From a virus: a stretch of 54,977 bases of DNA. How positions within the stretch are numbered: position 1 is the first letter of the stretch; every line of letters starts with the position of its first letter. Below, one piece after another: positions 33,403 through 41,826 of the stretch. The notes under the pieces are model-generated. The model saw only the letters and a program-made list of their open reading frames with translations, ran no database searches and was not told the DNA's origin. Where the stretch lies: the IMG/VR virus record IMGVR_UViG_3300001356_000003, positions 1 through 54,977 of that record; one strand, given 5' to 3'. A program made the position numbers and the translations under genes.

Positions 33403-36400
33403 TGCCGCGCATCTTGCTGGGTGTCCCCTGCTTCGCGGAGCCTCGCGAGCTGCTGACGCGCGCCCTTCGATCCTTCCTGGAGGACGAGGTCGCCGTCGTG
33501 GCCGTGGACAACGGTGCGGCGACCGACGTGAAGGCCGTGCTGGCCGAAATGGAACCGTCCATCGAAATCCTCCGCAACCCAACGAACATCTACGTGAACC
33601 CGGCGTGGAACCAGCTTGCCGCGCATTTCCTCGCATCCGACTCGGAGATCCTCGTCCTCGCGAACGCGGACCTCATCGCAGCCCCTCACTGGTCCGCCTC
33701 CCTGCTGCTGCGCCGCGACCACTCGCGGTCCAAGGGCGACCGAGAGTTCTGGTTCGGACGAGCCCTCTCGAGCGTGAACGAAGCCTCGCGCGCGCAGACC
33801 GCATCCATCGATACGGTCGATGGTTCGTCGGGCCGATCGGTCAGCGGCGCCTTCTTTGCAATGACGCGGGAGGCGGTGTCCATCGCGTTCCCGATCCCGC
33901 CGGAGCTGCTCATCCACTGCGGCGATGACTGGATCCATTCGCTGCTCTCGGAGGCTGGCTTTCGGCAGCGAACGCTTTACGGCATGGCCGTGTGGCACGA
34001 GGGATTCGTCAGCGGCGGCCACGTGCCCGAGTTTCATTCCATGACGGCGCACGACCGGGTTGCGTGGTCTCGGCTCAGCAAAGCCTGCAGAAGTCTTGGA
34101 GAGATCGAACGCCAGTACGTCGCTGCCCGGGACACCCCGTCGGACATCCACGAGCACATCCCGATGCTCTCGATGTACGCCAAAGACTGCGAACGCGTGA
34201 CGGAGTTGGGGGTCGGTCTGTCGACATGGGGTCTGCTCCACGGCCGGCCGAAGCGGATGCGCTGTTACGACATCCGGGACAAGGTGAATCTTCAGAAGAA
34301 GGTGGCCACAGAAGCGGGGATCGATTTTGATTTCCAGCGAGTGAGCTCGCTGTCGGTCGGCATCGACGAGACCGATCTTCTGTTCATCGACACGATCCAC
34401 ACCTACGCGCAGCTCCGGCAGGAGCTCGCCCTGCACGGACCGAAAGTACGCAAGCACATCGTGCTGCACGACACGGAGACCTACGGCACCCGCGACGAGG
34501 GCGACGTCGGTCCCGGCCTCTGGCCCGCGGTCGAAGAATTCATTGCGGCGCATCCGGAATGGGGGATCGAGGTCCGCCTGCACAACAACAACGGCCTCAC
34601 GGTGCTGACGCGCACCCAGCGCACCCGCATCGTACTCGGCGTACCGTGCTTCGCGGAGGATCACGATCTCCTCGTGCGCGCGCTCCGGTCGTTCTGCGAG
34701 CCGGGGGTCGACGTCGTGGCGATCGACAACGGCGGCGCGCCGGCTGTCAAATCGGCGCTCGACGAAATGGGGGCCACCATTACGGTCCTGCGCAATCCGG
34801 AGAACGTCTACGTCAACCCCGCCTGGAATCAGCTTGCCGCACGGTTTCTCGAGTCGAACGCCGAGATCCTCGTCATTGCGAACGCCGACCTCGTCGTCAG
34901 TCCAGGATGGTCTTCATCGCTGCTCCAGCGGTTCGACCGCGCGCGCGGCCGGCGAGAGGTCTGGGTGGGTCGACGGGTCGGCACCGAAGCCGAAGCCGCC
35001 GGCGCCGTGCGGCCGTCCGGAGAATCGACCAACGACCCAAAGCACACGGCCGGAGCGTTTTTCGCCCTGACACGGGAAGCGGTCACGATCGCGTTCCCGA
35101 TCCCGCCGGAGCTGCGCCTCTGGTACGGCGACACGTGGATCCAAACCGTGCTCGCCGAAGCGGGCTTCCAATCGGTCACGTTGCGCGACGTCGTCGCATG
35201 GCACGCGGAAAAGGTCAGCTCGAGTCGGCTGCCGGAGCTCGCGGAGATGGTGACCCGCGAGGGCGTTGAGTGGAACGAGCGGCTCCACGCACTCGCCAGA
35301 GAGCGCGGATCGTCTCAGAAGAAACGTCCCGAAAGACCGACCCGGATGGATGATGTGCTCACCCTGCTGAAACGTCCGATCTCCAGCACCCGTTTTGTCT
35401 CAGCGTTCTTCCGGCTGCGGGATCGAACCGTGGACGAAGACGCGTATTTTCGATGGTTCTCCGAGCTCGCCGCGAGCGGCCTGCCGATCCTCCTCTTTCT
35501 CGACCGGCAGCTCGCCGAGCGAGCGCCCAAGCACCCGAACGTTCAAGTGGAACTGACCGACCTCGAATCGTTGTGGCCGTTCCAGCACGACGACGGCACC
35601 CGAACGCTTCCGGGCACCCGCTCGTCAGAAAAGGACGCGCGCGGTTCCCTCTTGCTCATCAACGCCAAGCTCGATCTCCTTGCGCTCGCCCGCGAGCTCG
35701 ACGACTCCTCTTCGCATTTCGCCTGGATCGACTTCGCGGTGATGAAGGTCGTCAAGAATCCGGCGAGCTTCCTCGACCGACTGCGTGCGCTCCATCCCCC
35801 GTCTGTATGCGTACTTGCACCGGGCTGCTGGAATAAGGAGACCGCCGCAGCGCGCGCGACCGACGACGACGTGAACTGGCGATTCTGCGGTGGCTTTCTG
35901 CTCGTCGACCGCGAATCGATCCCCGAGCTCGTCGAGCGCTACCACGCCGTTTTCCGGCGGATGCAGCAGATCACCTGGGAGGTCAACACCTGGGCTGAGA
36001 TGGAACGAGAGGGCCAGCGGTTCGACTGGTACCAGGCCGACCACGACGACAGCATCATCGATATTCCACGTGACGGAGACACCCCCATGAATCGGCTTGA
36101 ACGCCGTGCCACCGCCGCCCGCGGCAAGCACAAGGAGGAGAAATCGACGGTCACCCGGATCTGCCTCGTGATGATCGTCAAGAACGAGAGCGCCATCATC
36201 GAGCGGTGCCTCTCGGCCGCGCTGCCCTTCATCGACAAGTGGGTCATCACCGACACCGGATCGACCGACGGGACATTCGAGACGATCCAGCGGTTTTTCA
36301 AAGAGCACCAAGTCCCCGGCAAATTGGTCCGCACCACGTTCAAGAACTTCGCCCAGGCCAGAAACGAGTCGCTCGAGGCAGCACGAGCGTACGACGGATG

Positions 36401-38102
36401 GGACTACGCCCTGCTTATCGACGCCGACATGGTGCTCCGGGGGTCGCTGGACAAGCGGGCGCTCACCGCGCCCGCGTACCGGCTCCAGCAGTTGACCGGA
36501 GCCCTTCACTACTGGAATACGCGGCTCGTTCGGCGCGACGTGGTCGCGCAGTACGTCGGCGTCACTCACGAGTTTCTCTCTGTTCCCGGCGACACCCCGC
36601 CGAACCTCGACTCGTGCTCCATCGACGACCGCAACGACGGCGGGTCGAAGGGCGACAAGGGCGATCGGGACATCCGCCTGCTCATGGACGGCCTCACCCG
36701 GGAGCCGGACAACGCCCGTTATATGTTCTACCTCGCGAACACCTACCGCGAGATGGGACGGCAGCAGGAGGCCATCCAGTGGTACACGCGCCGGATTGCC
36801 GCCGGCGGGTGGGACGAAGAAGTCTGGGCATCGCACTACGGCATCGCGCGCAGCCATGCCGCGTTGAACGACGAGCCGGCGCTCGTCCTCGCCTGCTTCG
36901 ACGCCTACAACTTCCGACCCACCCGCGCGGAACCGCTGGCGCTGCTCGCGCGGTGGTGGCGCGAGCACGGCAAGAGCGATGCGGCGATCCTCCTCGCCGA
37001 ACAGGTCGCACGGATGCCCTGCCCGGACGAAATCCTCTTCGTCGAGAAGGATGTCTACGAACGCAAAAACGCGCCCGATGTCGCCATCAGCGGGTTCTAC
37101 AGCAAGCTCCCCGCGCGCCGGCAGGCCGGCTACGACGCGTGCGCCCGACTGACCATCGACCGGGACGCCAACGTGCGCGGCGAGGCCCGAGGGAATTTCG
37201 TTCACTACGTCAAGACCGCGCGCGAGCTCTGCGGCGCCGAGCTGCGCGCGATCGACTGGAAATCGGACGATGGGTACGCGCCGATGAACCCGTCGGTGCT
37301 CGTCGTGGGCGACCGGCGGCTCGTGCTGGTCCGCACCGTGAACTACACGGTCGCCGAGGGGCAGTACCCCACGATCGACGGCAGCGGCATCATCCGCACC
37401 AAAAACTGGATCCTCGAGATGAACAAGACGTGGAAGCCGACCGGATCGCCCACACTCCTGACCGACGCGACAGGCCTCCCGCGTACGAGCTACCCGGTCG
37501 AAGGGTTCGAGGACTGCCGGCTCTGGCTCGACGGCGACAAGTTTCGCGCGTCGGCCGTCGTCCGCGATCTAGGCGATGGACGATGCGAACAGTGCATTCT
37601 CACGATCGACCACGAGTGGAAGATCACGGACGTCCGCGTCATTCGCGACTACGAGCACGACCGCGCGCAGAAGAACTGGATGCCGATCCTCGGGCAACCC
37701 GGCAGTTTCCTCTACCTGTGCGACCCGACGATCGTGATCGACTGCGCGCCGGAGAAAACCACCGAGCGGTTCCGCATCACCGATCTTGACGAAAATCTGA
37801 CTGAGCTGCGCGGCGGATCGCAGGTCATCCCGCACGGAGACAGTTTCCTCTGCCTCGTGCACGAGGTCGTCCACACCCCTGGACGGATCTACCTTCACCG
37901 GTTCGTCCGGCTGACCGAGAAGCTCGAGATCCGGAGCATCTCCGAGCCGTTTTACTTCGAGCGCAAGGGCATCGAATTCGCCGCCGGGTTGGCTCGCGAC
38001 GGCGATCGGTTGGTGGTCAGCTTCGGGGTGAACGACGCCTCGGCGCACCTGGCGTTCTTCGATTCAGCCGCCGTCGATCGCCTCATCTCGACCCAGACTT
38101 GA
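33402..38102 (+). CDS. 1,566-aa multi-domain glycosyltransferase
   Basis: Approximate domain order: GT2-like A (1-175, ILLGVPCFAEPRELLTRALR), a methyltransferase-like insert (250-403, VTELGVGLSTWG ... LLFIDTIHTYAQL), GT2-like B (406-600, IVLGVPCFAEDHDLLVRALR, a clear duplicate of A), an HtrL/YibB-like domain (660-880, FVSAFFRLRDRTVDEDAYF), GT2 C (918-1100, LVMIVKNESAIIERCLSAAL, metal site LLIDADM), TPR-like helices (about 1100-1200, YMFYLANTYREMGRQQEAI) and a beta-propeller-like region (about 1290-1560, RTSYPVEGFEDCRLW) resembling GH130-type proteins. An in-frame ATG at 36088 marks a likely fusion seam. One enzyme could build a whole oligosaccharide on the collagen fibres (inference). Confidence 0.85.
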   Translation: MPRILLGVPCFAEPRELLTRALRSFLEDEVAVVAVDNGAATDVKAVLAEMEPSIEILRNPTNIYVNPAWNQLAAHFLASDSEILVLANADLIAAPHWSASLLLRRDHSRSKGDREFWFGRALSSVNEASRAQTASIDTVDGSSGRSVSGAFFAMTREAVSIAFPIPPELLIHCGDDWIHSLLSEAGFRQRTLYGMAVWHEGFVSGGHVPEFHSMTAHDRVAWSRLSKACRSLGEIERQYVAARDTPSDIHEHIPMLSMYAKDCERVTELGVGLSTWGLLHGRPKRMRCYDIRDKVNLQKKVATEAGIDFDFQRVSSLSVGIDETDLLFIDTIHTYAQLRQELALHGPKVRKHIVLHDTETYGTRDEGDVGPGLWPAVEEFIAAHPEWGIEVRLHNNNGLTVLTRTQRTRIVLGVPCFAEDHDLLVRALRSFCEPGVDVVAIDNGGAPAVKSALDEMGATITVLRNPENVYVNPAWNQLAARFLESNAEILVIANADLVVSPGWSSSLLQRFDRARGRREVWVGRRVGTEAEAAGAVRPSGESTNDPKHTAGAFFALTREAVTIAFPIPPELRLWYGDTWIQTVLAEAGFQSVTLRDVVAWHAEKVSSSRLPELAEMVTREGVEWNERLHALARERGSSQKKRPERPTRMDDVLTLLKRPISSTRFVSAFFRLRDRTVDEDAYFRWFSELAASGLPILLFLDRQLAERAPKHPNVQVELTDLESLWPFQHDDGTRTLPGTRSSEKDARGSLLLINAKLDLLALARELDDSSSHFAWIDFAVMKVVKNPASFLDRLRALHPPSVCVLAPGCWNKETAAARATDDDVNWRFCGGFLLVDRESIPELVERYHAVFRRMQQITWEVNTWAEMEREGQRFDWYQADHDDSIIDIPRDGDTPMNRLERRATAARGKHKEEKSTVTRICLVMIVKNESAIIERCLSAALPFIDKWVITDTGSTDGTFETIQRFFKEHQVPGKLVRTTFKNFAQARNESLEAARAYDGWDYALLIDADMVLRGSLDKRALTAPAYRLQQLTGALHYWNTRLVRRDVVAQYVGVTHEFLSVPGDTPPNLDSCSIDDRNDGGSKGDKGDRDIRLLMDGLTREPDNARYMFYLANTYREMGRQQEAIQWYTRRIAAGGWDEEVWASHYGIARSHAALNDEPALVLACFDAYNFRPTRAEPLALLARWWREHGKSDAAILLAEQVARMPCPDEILFVEKDVYERKNAPDVAISGFYSKLPARRQAGYDACARLTIDRDANVRGEARGNFVHYVKTARELCGAELRAIDWKSDDGYAPMNPSVLVVGDRRLVLVRTVNYTVAEGQYPTIDGSGIIRTKNWILEMNKTWKPTGSPTLLTDATGLPRTSYPVEGFEDCRLWLDGDKFRASAVVRDLGDGRCEQCILTIDHEWKITDVRVIRDYEHDRAQKNWMPILGQPGSFLYLCDPTIVIDCAPEKTTERFRITDLDENLTELRGGSQVIPHGDSFLCLVHEVVHTPGRIYLHRFVRLTEKLEIRSISEPFYFERKGIEFAAGLARDGDRLVVSFGVNDASAHLAFFDSAAVDRLISTQT

Positions 38103-38124
38103 CGCTGGCAATCCAGACCGTAAC

Positions 38125-38163
38125 CGACATACCTAAGTATGTCTCAGGTATTACTTAGTCCGG
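38125..38163. promoter_or_regulatory. Dispersed palindromic element, copy 3
   Basis: GACATAC-ctaa-GTATGTC followed by a CAGGTATTACTTAGTCCGG block, 24 bases after the giant glycosyltransferase stop. Same orientation as copies 1 and 2. Confidence 0.65.
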
Positions 38164-38197
38164 TCACGGATCCTAGTGGTAGCCTGAGTACCGCACC

Positions 38198-38287
38198 ATG
38201 AGCCGCATCATGGACCGAGGACGGACCGCACGTGTGGCAACAGGAACCGTGAATGCGGGAGGTGTCGGATGGGCAGTCATTTTGTGA
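38198..38287 (+). pseudogene. Degenerate fibre-tag peptide, 29 aa
   Basis: ATG 38198 reads MSRIMDRGRTARVATGTVNA and stops after 29 codons. RGRTAR is the core of the fibre tag. It overlaps the start of the next short reading frame. Either a decayed fibre gene or a short tagged peptide. Confidence 0.5.
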
Positions 38288-38473
38288 GATGGTTTGTACT
38301 GGTGCTCCTTACGGAGTTCTCACCGTTGGTTGCGTGCACGACCCCAGGGGCTCGTCGACCCCATCGTCGCGGCGTGCTCGGGCGATGACTGCCAGAACCA
38401 AGCGAACGGCCTGCAGGTGCTCGTCTGCGTCGTATGCGGACGGTGCGGAGACTGTTCGCAGCACGCGCACTGA
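38269..38473 (+). pseudogene. Possible frameshifted lipoprotein gene
   Basis: ATG 38269 follows GGGAGGTGTCGG and encodes a lipoprotein-like signal (FVRWFVLVLLTEFSPLVAC, lipobox LVAC), then stops at 38388. In a neighbouring frame 38348-38473 continues with a protein-like Cys-rich tail (GLVDPIVAACSGDD ... CVVCGRCGDC). A single frameshift would join them. Alternatively the 39-residue product is a complete small lipoprotein. Confidence 0.35.
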
Positions 38474-38543
38474 AGCATCCGCTAGACTGTCGGATGCTCC
38501 GTGCCTTGCGCGGCAACAGTGTTCTAGCTGGGAAAACTCGCAC

Positions 38544-38572
38544 TTGACCCGTCAAGGGCGCACTGCGAAACT
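38544..38572 (+). promoter_or_regulatory. Conserved fibre promoter 1
   Basis: TTGACC (38544), 17 bases, GAAACT (38567-38572); ATG 38588 is 15 bases on. TTGACCCGTCAAG contains the dyad TTGAC-cc-GTCAA and is also found before the fibre at 44517, within about 50 bases of shared upstream sequence. Confidence 0.6.
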
Positions 38573-38587
38573 ACCAGACGGAGCCGG

Positions 38588-40201
38588 ATGAGCTACGTCA
38601 TCGATCGCAGACGGTACGCGCGAGAGTACATTCGGGCGATGGAAGAAAATCGGTTGATGTCCCGCACTTTTGTTGCGCTCGTGTCCCTCGCGCTCCTCGC
38701 GTGCAGTCCAGTCACTGAGTCGTCCGACGCTCAGAAATCGGCGGAAGCACAGGTGTCCGACGCCGGAATCCTGGCCGACGCGCCGAATGCGGTGTTTGCT
38801 AGGATCTACCGACTCTCGCAGGGGGCGTTGGTCGAATCCGAGGCCGCACCGTACGTCGACCAACGCCCGCAGACGGTCATCGACTACGACGCGTGCATTG
38901 CATTTGACGGGAAATGGAGATGCAAGAAGCCCAAGCCGCTGCGCCCGCGATCTGCTGGCGCCTTCAATCCGATCTTCCCGCCCGCCTGGGGAATCTCCGC
39001 GTGGTACGTTGCCTCCACCGGGTCGGACACCAACCCATGCACGACGATCGCGCTGCCGTGCGCGACGTTCGGCGAAATCATTACCCATAGACTGGGTACG
39101 CAGTCGCCGACGTTGCTGCAGTTCACGGCATTCTACCTCCTGACGCCCCAGATCCCGAACACCGACGTCATCTTCTTCACGCCAAATTACGCAACGAGCC
39201 AAGATGCCTCCACCCTAGGTGGATCCGCTCTCTTCGTGACGCCGCAGACGGTCACGACATTCGAGGCAGGGGTGGTCACGCAGCCAGTCATCGTCGAGGG
39301 CGGAACTCTGCTCACGGTTGCCGGTATGCCGGATGGCGCGGCACCTGGCCAGCTCCTCGAGAACACGACCGCCGCCGGCCGCCAATCCTACGCGTACATT
39401 CTGTCCGTCGACGCTGGATCGGCGACCGTGGAGCAGCCACTGAACTTCGTTCCGCCGTCTCTAGGCGTGAGCACCAACAGCTCGTGGGCGCAAGGCGATA
39501 CGATCGTACTGGAGAACCCGTCCTTGGCCAACGTCGGAGAGTGGTCCGGTCATGGCAACGTTGGAGTCTCGGCCGTCGCGATGGCCCAGATCAGTGGCAA
39601 CTACAGCTTCACGAACTATGCGCTCTCATCTCTGCTTGTCCTGTCCAATGTAAGCGGCACATTGAACATTCGGGGCGGAACGGGCATCGCGCAGGCCGAA
39701 GGTACAGACGTGACCGGGATAGTCACCGCGGTCTCCGGCAATACAGGATTCGTCGCAGGGGCCTCTCGGTCGGAGTTTGTCTGCACATCCGGCACAACTG
39801 CCGTCAATGGCCAGACGATCCTACTGCCGAGTTCTTCCGTGTCCGCCAGTACGTTGGGGTGTGTCGCATCCTACGCCGGCGTATACATGGGAGCGGGCCA
39901 ATTCAATGTGGAGGAGAACGGAACGGTTGTCCTGAATAGCAACTCCGAGTGGGGCCTTTACTCCATGAACGCCAACTCAGGTGGCAACTTCTACAACTCA
40001 TTCGGCGCCGCCGCGTGGGCGTCCACGCTTCTCACGAACGGTCCCCTGTCGTTCGGCGGTGGTTCGACCGGTACCGGAAATAGCTTCAACCAGACGACCG
40101 GGACGTTCGGGCTAGGTCAGCCGATCACGATCGCGGCCCTGGTCGATGCCGGATCGCTGCTCGATCCGAACACCGGATCGGGTTACATTCTCTCCCATTG
40201 A
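38588..40201 (+). CDS. Tagged, lipoprotein-like beta-rich fibre/spike, 537 aa
   Basis: The N-terminus MSYVIDRRRYAREYI is a diverged fibre tag. An internal ATG at 38657 begins a textbook lipoprotein signal (MSRTFVALVSLALLACSP, lipobox LLAC), so two products are possible. Residues about 130-537 are beta-rich with repeated short strands and Asn/Gly/Ser turns (SGNYSFTNYALSSLLVLSNV, GTLNIRGGTGIAQAEGTDV), as in beta-helix tail spikes or pectate-lyase-like folds. No catalytic residues identified. GGAG precedes the first start. Confidence 0.6.
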   Translation: MSYVIDRRRYAREYIRAMEENRLMSRTFVALVSLALLACSPVTESSDAQKSAEAQVSDAGILADAPNAVFARIYRLSQGALVESEAAPYVDQRPQTVIDYDACIAFDGKWRCKKPKPLRPRSAGAFNPIFPPAWGISAWYVASTGSDTNPCTTIALPCATFGEIITHRLGTQSPTLLQFTAFYLLTPQIPNTDVIFFTPNYATSQDASTLGGSALFVTPQTVTTFEAGVVTQPVIVEGGTLLTVAGMPDGAAPGQLLENTTAAGRQSYAYILSVDAGSATVEQPLNFVPPSLGVSTNSSWAQGDTIVLENPSLANVGEWSGHGNVGVSAVAMAQISGNYSFTNYALSSLLVLSNVSGTLNIRGGTGIAQAEGTDVTGIVTAVSGNTGFVAGASRSEFVCTSGTTAVNGQTILLPSSSVSASTLGCVASYAGVYMGAGQFNVEENGTVVLNSNSEWGLYSMNANSGGNFYNSFGAAAWASTLLTNGPLSFGGGSTGTGNSFNQTTGTFGLGQPITIAALVDAGSLLDPNTGSGYILSH

Positions 40202-40227
40202 GCGTTGTACGAGAGCAGCAACCGTAG

Positions 40228-40527
40228 CTACTCCTTCTTGGTACCCACGGGGGTCTTCTTCGCGCCCGGCGTGCCTGGCCGGGTCGGCACCTCATCGGTT
40301 TCGAGCGGCACCGAGTGCGGGACGTCGCCAGCGCGGTCGAGCGGAATCTGCCAGTGCGATTCGAAGACGGCACGGATCGCCCCGCACTTGCGGCACCAGA
40401 GAAACCGCGATGCTTCGAGACTCCCGCTGCTCGTGCCCGTCCGGACGGTTGCCTCCACACTGCCGGCGGGCCGGTGCCAATACGACGACCCGCACACGCA
40501 CGTGTCGGCGAGCGGGACGTCGGGCAT
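40228..40527 (-). CDS. Small zinc-ribbon protein, 99 aa
   Basis: Convergent with the spike gene. CVCG (about 10-13) and CRKCG (about 45-49) form a plausible Cys4 zinc site; the Lys/Pro-rich C-terminus is disordered. A weak AAGGT precedes the ATG. One of several zinc-ribbon miniproteins in this half of the window; function unknown. Confidence 0.5.
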   Translation of the reverse strand: MPDVPLADTCVCGSSYWHRPAGSVEATVRTGTSSGSLEASRFLWCRKCGAIRAVFESHWQIPLDRAGDVPHSVPLETDEVPTRPGTPGAKKTPVGTKKE

Positions 40528-40562
40528 GACCTTGGAACCTTACCGCATCCAGCAGAGACAGC

Positions 40563-40592
40563 TTGACCTTGCGCGCGGACCCAGGGCAGGCT
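40563..40592 (+). promoter_or_regulatory. Leaderless-type promoter
   Basis: TTGACC (40563-40568), 18 bases, CAGGCT (40587-40592), six bases to ATG 40599. No Shine-Dalgarno. Confidence 0.5.
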
Positions 40593-40598
40593 CGCCGG

Positions 40599-41285
40599 AT
40601 GCTGAAAACAACCCTGCTACTCGGTCTCACACTCTGTTTGGCGGGTCTCACGATCCCGCTCGCGACCCCCTCGGTTCACGCGGGATCGCCGCCACCCACA
40701 GCCGAACCAGCAGCCCAAACCGCCACCATCGACACGCCGCCGACGGTCGAACCGCCCGTTGCACAACCGTCACAACCAGAGGACGACCCGTGGTTCGCGC
40801 CGCTGCGCGGGCGGGTCGAGCAACTGAGCGACGCCTACATGGACACGCCGCATGTCAGTCGCGGGATTCGGGTGGGTGGAGAGCCAACGGCGACACGCAC
40901 GGTGCGGCTCGACGCCTTCACCCACGACGTGCTCGGCGCCGTGCGGGCGCGGGCCGGGGAGCTGGCGCAGTTCGGACCGGATGCGGCATGGAAGTACGCG
41001 GTGACGCTCGCATGCATCGCACACAAGGAGACACGAATCTCGAGCAACCCGTCGAAACTCGGCGACCAAGACAACGGAAAAGCCGCTGGATACTGGCAGA
41101 TTTGGGAACGACGAGACCATGCCGATCGGTTCAGCGCGGCAACCGCGCTTGACATGCTCGTCCACGAGCCGACTTCGTCGTGGTCGTTGCCGAAGAACCA
41201 TCCGTGGACCGGGTACCCCGATTGCGCAAAGTGGCTCGCAGCGCATCCGGCGCCGGGGATTGCTGCGGGCGCTACCGCGCCTTAG
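40599..41285 (+). CDS. Secreted lytic-transglycosylase-like protein
   Basis: 228 aa. An N-terminal signal peptide (LKTTLLLGLTLCLAGLTIPL, cleavage near VHA-G) is followed by a Pro/Thr-rich linker (about 30-65). The C-terminal domain has CIAHKETRISSNPSKLG then AAGYWQIWERRD, which follows the Glu-then-GYWQI order of SLT-type lysozyme folds (catalytic Glu in HKET). It should act in the periplasm on peptidoglycan, for lysis or release. Own promoter upstream and strong terminator downstream make a single-gene unit. Confidence 0.65.
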   Translation: MLKTTLLLGLTLCLAGLTIPLATPSVHAGSPPPTAEPAAQTATIDTPPTVEPPVAQPSQPEDDPWFAPLRGRVEQLSDAYMDTPHVSRGIRVGGEPTATRTVRLDAFTHDVLGAVRARAGELAQFGPDAAWKYAVTLACIAHKETRISSNPSKLGDQDNGKAAGYWQIWERRDHADRFSAATALDMLVHEPTSSWSLPKNHPWTGYPDCAKWLAAHPAPGIAAGATAP

Positions 41286-41308
41286 CTTTCCGGATCTTCG
41301 CAGCCTGG

Positions 41309-41345
41309 AGCCCGCCTGGACATGGTGTCCGGGTGGGCTTTTTTC
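41309..41345 (+). terminator. Rho-independent terminator
   Basis: AGCCCGCCTGGACA and TGTCCGGGTGGGCT pair over 14 bases with two G-U wobbles around a TGG loop, followed by TTTTTT. Ends the secreted transglycosylase unit. Confidence 0.9.
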
Positions 41346-41361
41346 TGACAGAATCAAGGAG

Positions 41362-41742
41362 ATGAGGATCCTCATCGTCGAAGACGATCCATCCACCCGT
41401 CAGGCGCTCGCCACGTTTCTCCGTGGATGCGGCCACGACGTGTCCTCCACGTCCACCTGCGCCGGAGCCGTGCGCCTGCTCGCCGGCGAATCGCCGGAGT
41501 TGGTCTTGCTCGACATCGACCTCGGAGAGATGGAGCTCTCCGGGATCGACGTCGCGCGGCTGATGCGAAACGACGACAAATGGAAGGAGATCCCGATCAT
41601 CATCACGAGCGCCATGCCTCCCGAGGACGTCCGTTCCAAGGCGAGAGAGAACGCCTTCGAGGGGCTGCACCACATCATGCTCGGCAAGCCGATTGGCCTG
41701 GACTCGTTGGTCGACCTAATCCGCCGCACACCGGATTGGTGA
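41362..41742 (+). CDS. Stand-alone response-regulator receiver domain
   Basis: 126 aa, RBS AAGGAG. ILIVEDDPSTRQAL (acidic pocket), LVLLDIDLG (phospho-acceptor Asp), IIITSA (Thr/Ser switch) and GKP (invariant Lys) are all present. It has no output domain, so it would act by protein-protein contact like CheY or Spo0F. No histidine kinase is nearby; on a mobile element it may tap or divert a host phosphorelay. Confidence 0.9.
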   Translation: MRILIVEDDPSTRQALATFLRGCGHDVSSTSTCAGAVRLLAGESPELVLLDIDLGEMELSGIDVARLMRNDDKWKEIPIIITSAMPPEDVRSKARENAFEGLHHIMLGKPIGLDSLVDLIRRTPDW

Positions 41743-41814
41743 TCGTGCTCTCTTCCTCACCGTCGCGATGATCGTCAGAACCGGTGTGGCGACCATCGAC
41801 GTCCTGCTTTGGGA

Positions 41815-41820
41815 TACACT
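41815..41820 (+). promoter_or_regulatory. Leaderless-type -10 box
   Basis: TTGGGATACACT ends at 41820, six bases before ATG 41827. The -35 is weak; GGATAC-type boxes also precede the minus genes at 50236 and 52562. Confidence 0.4.
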
Positions 41821-41826
41821 GACCCC

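Noticed and set aside
39616-39807. Minus-strand small frames inside the 537-aa spike gene
   Set aside because: Shadows without ribosome sites or recognisable sequence.
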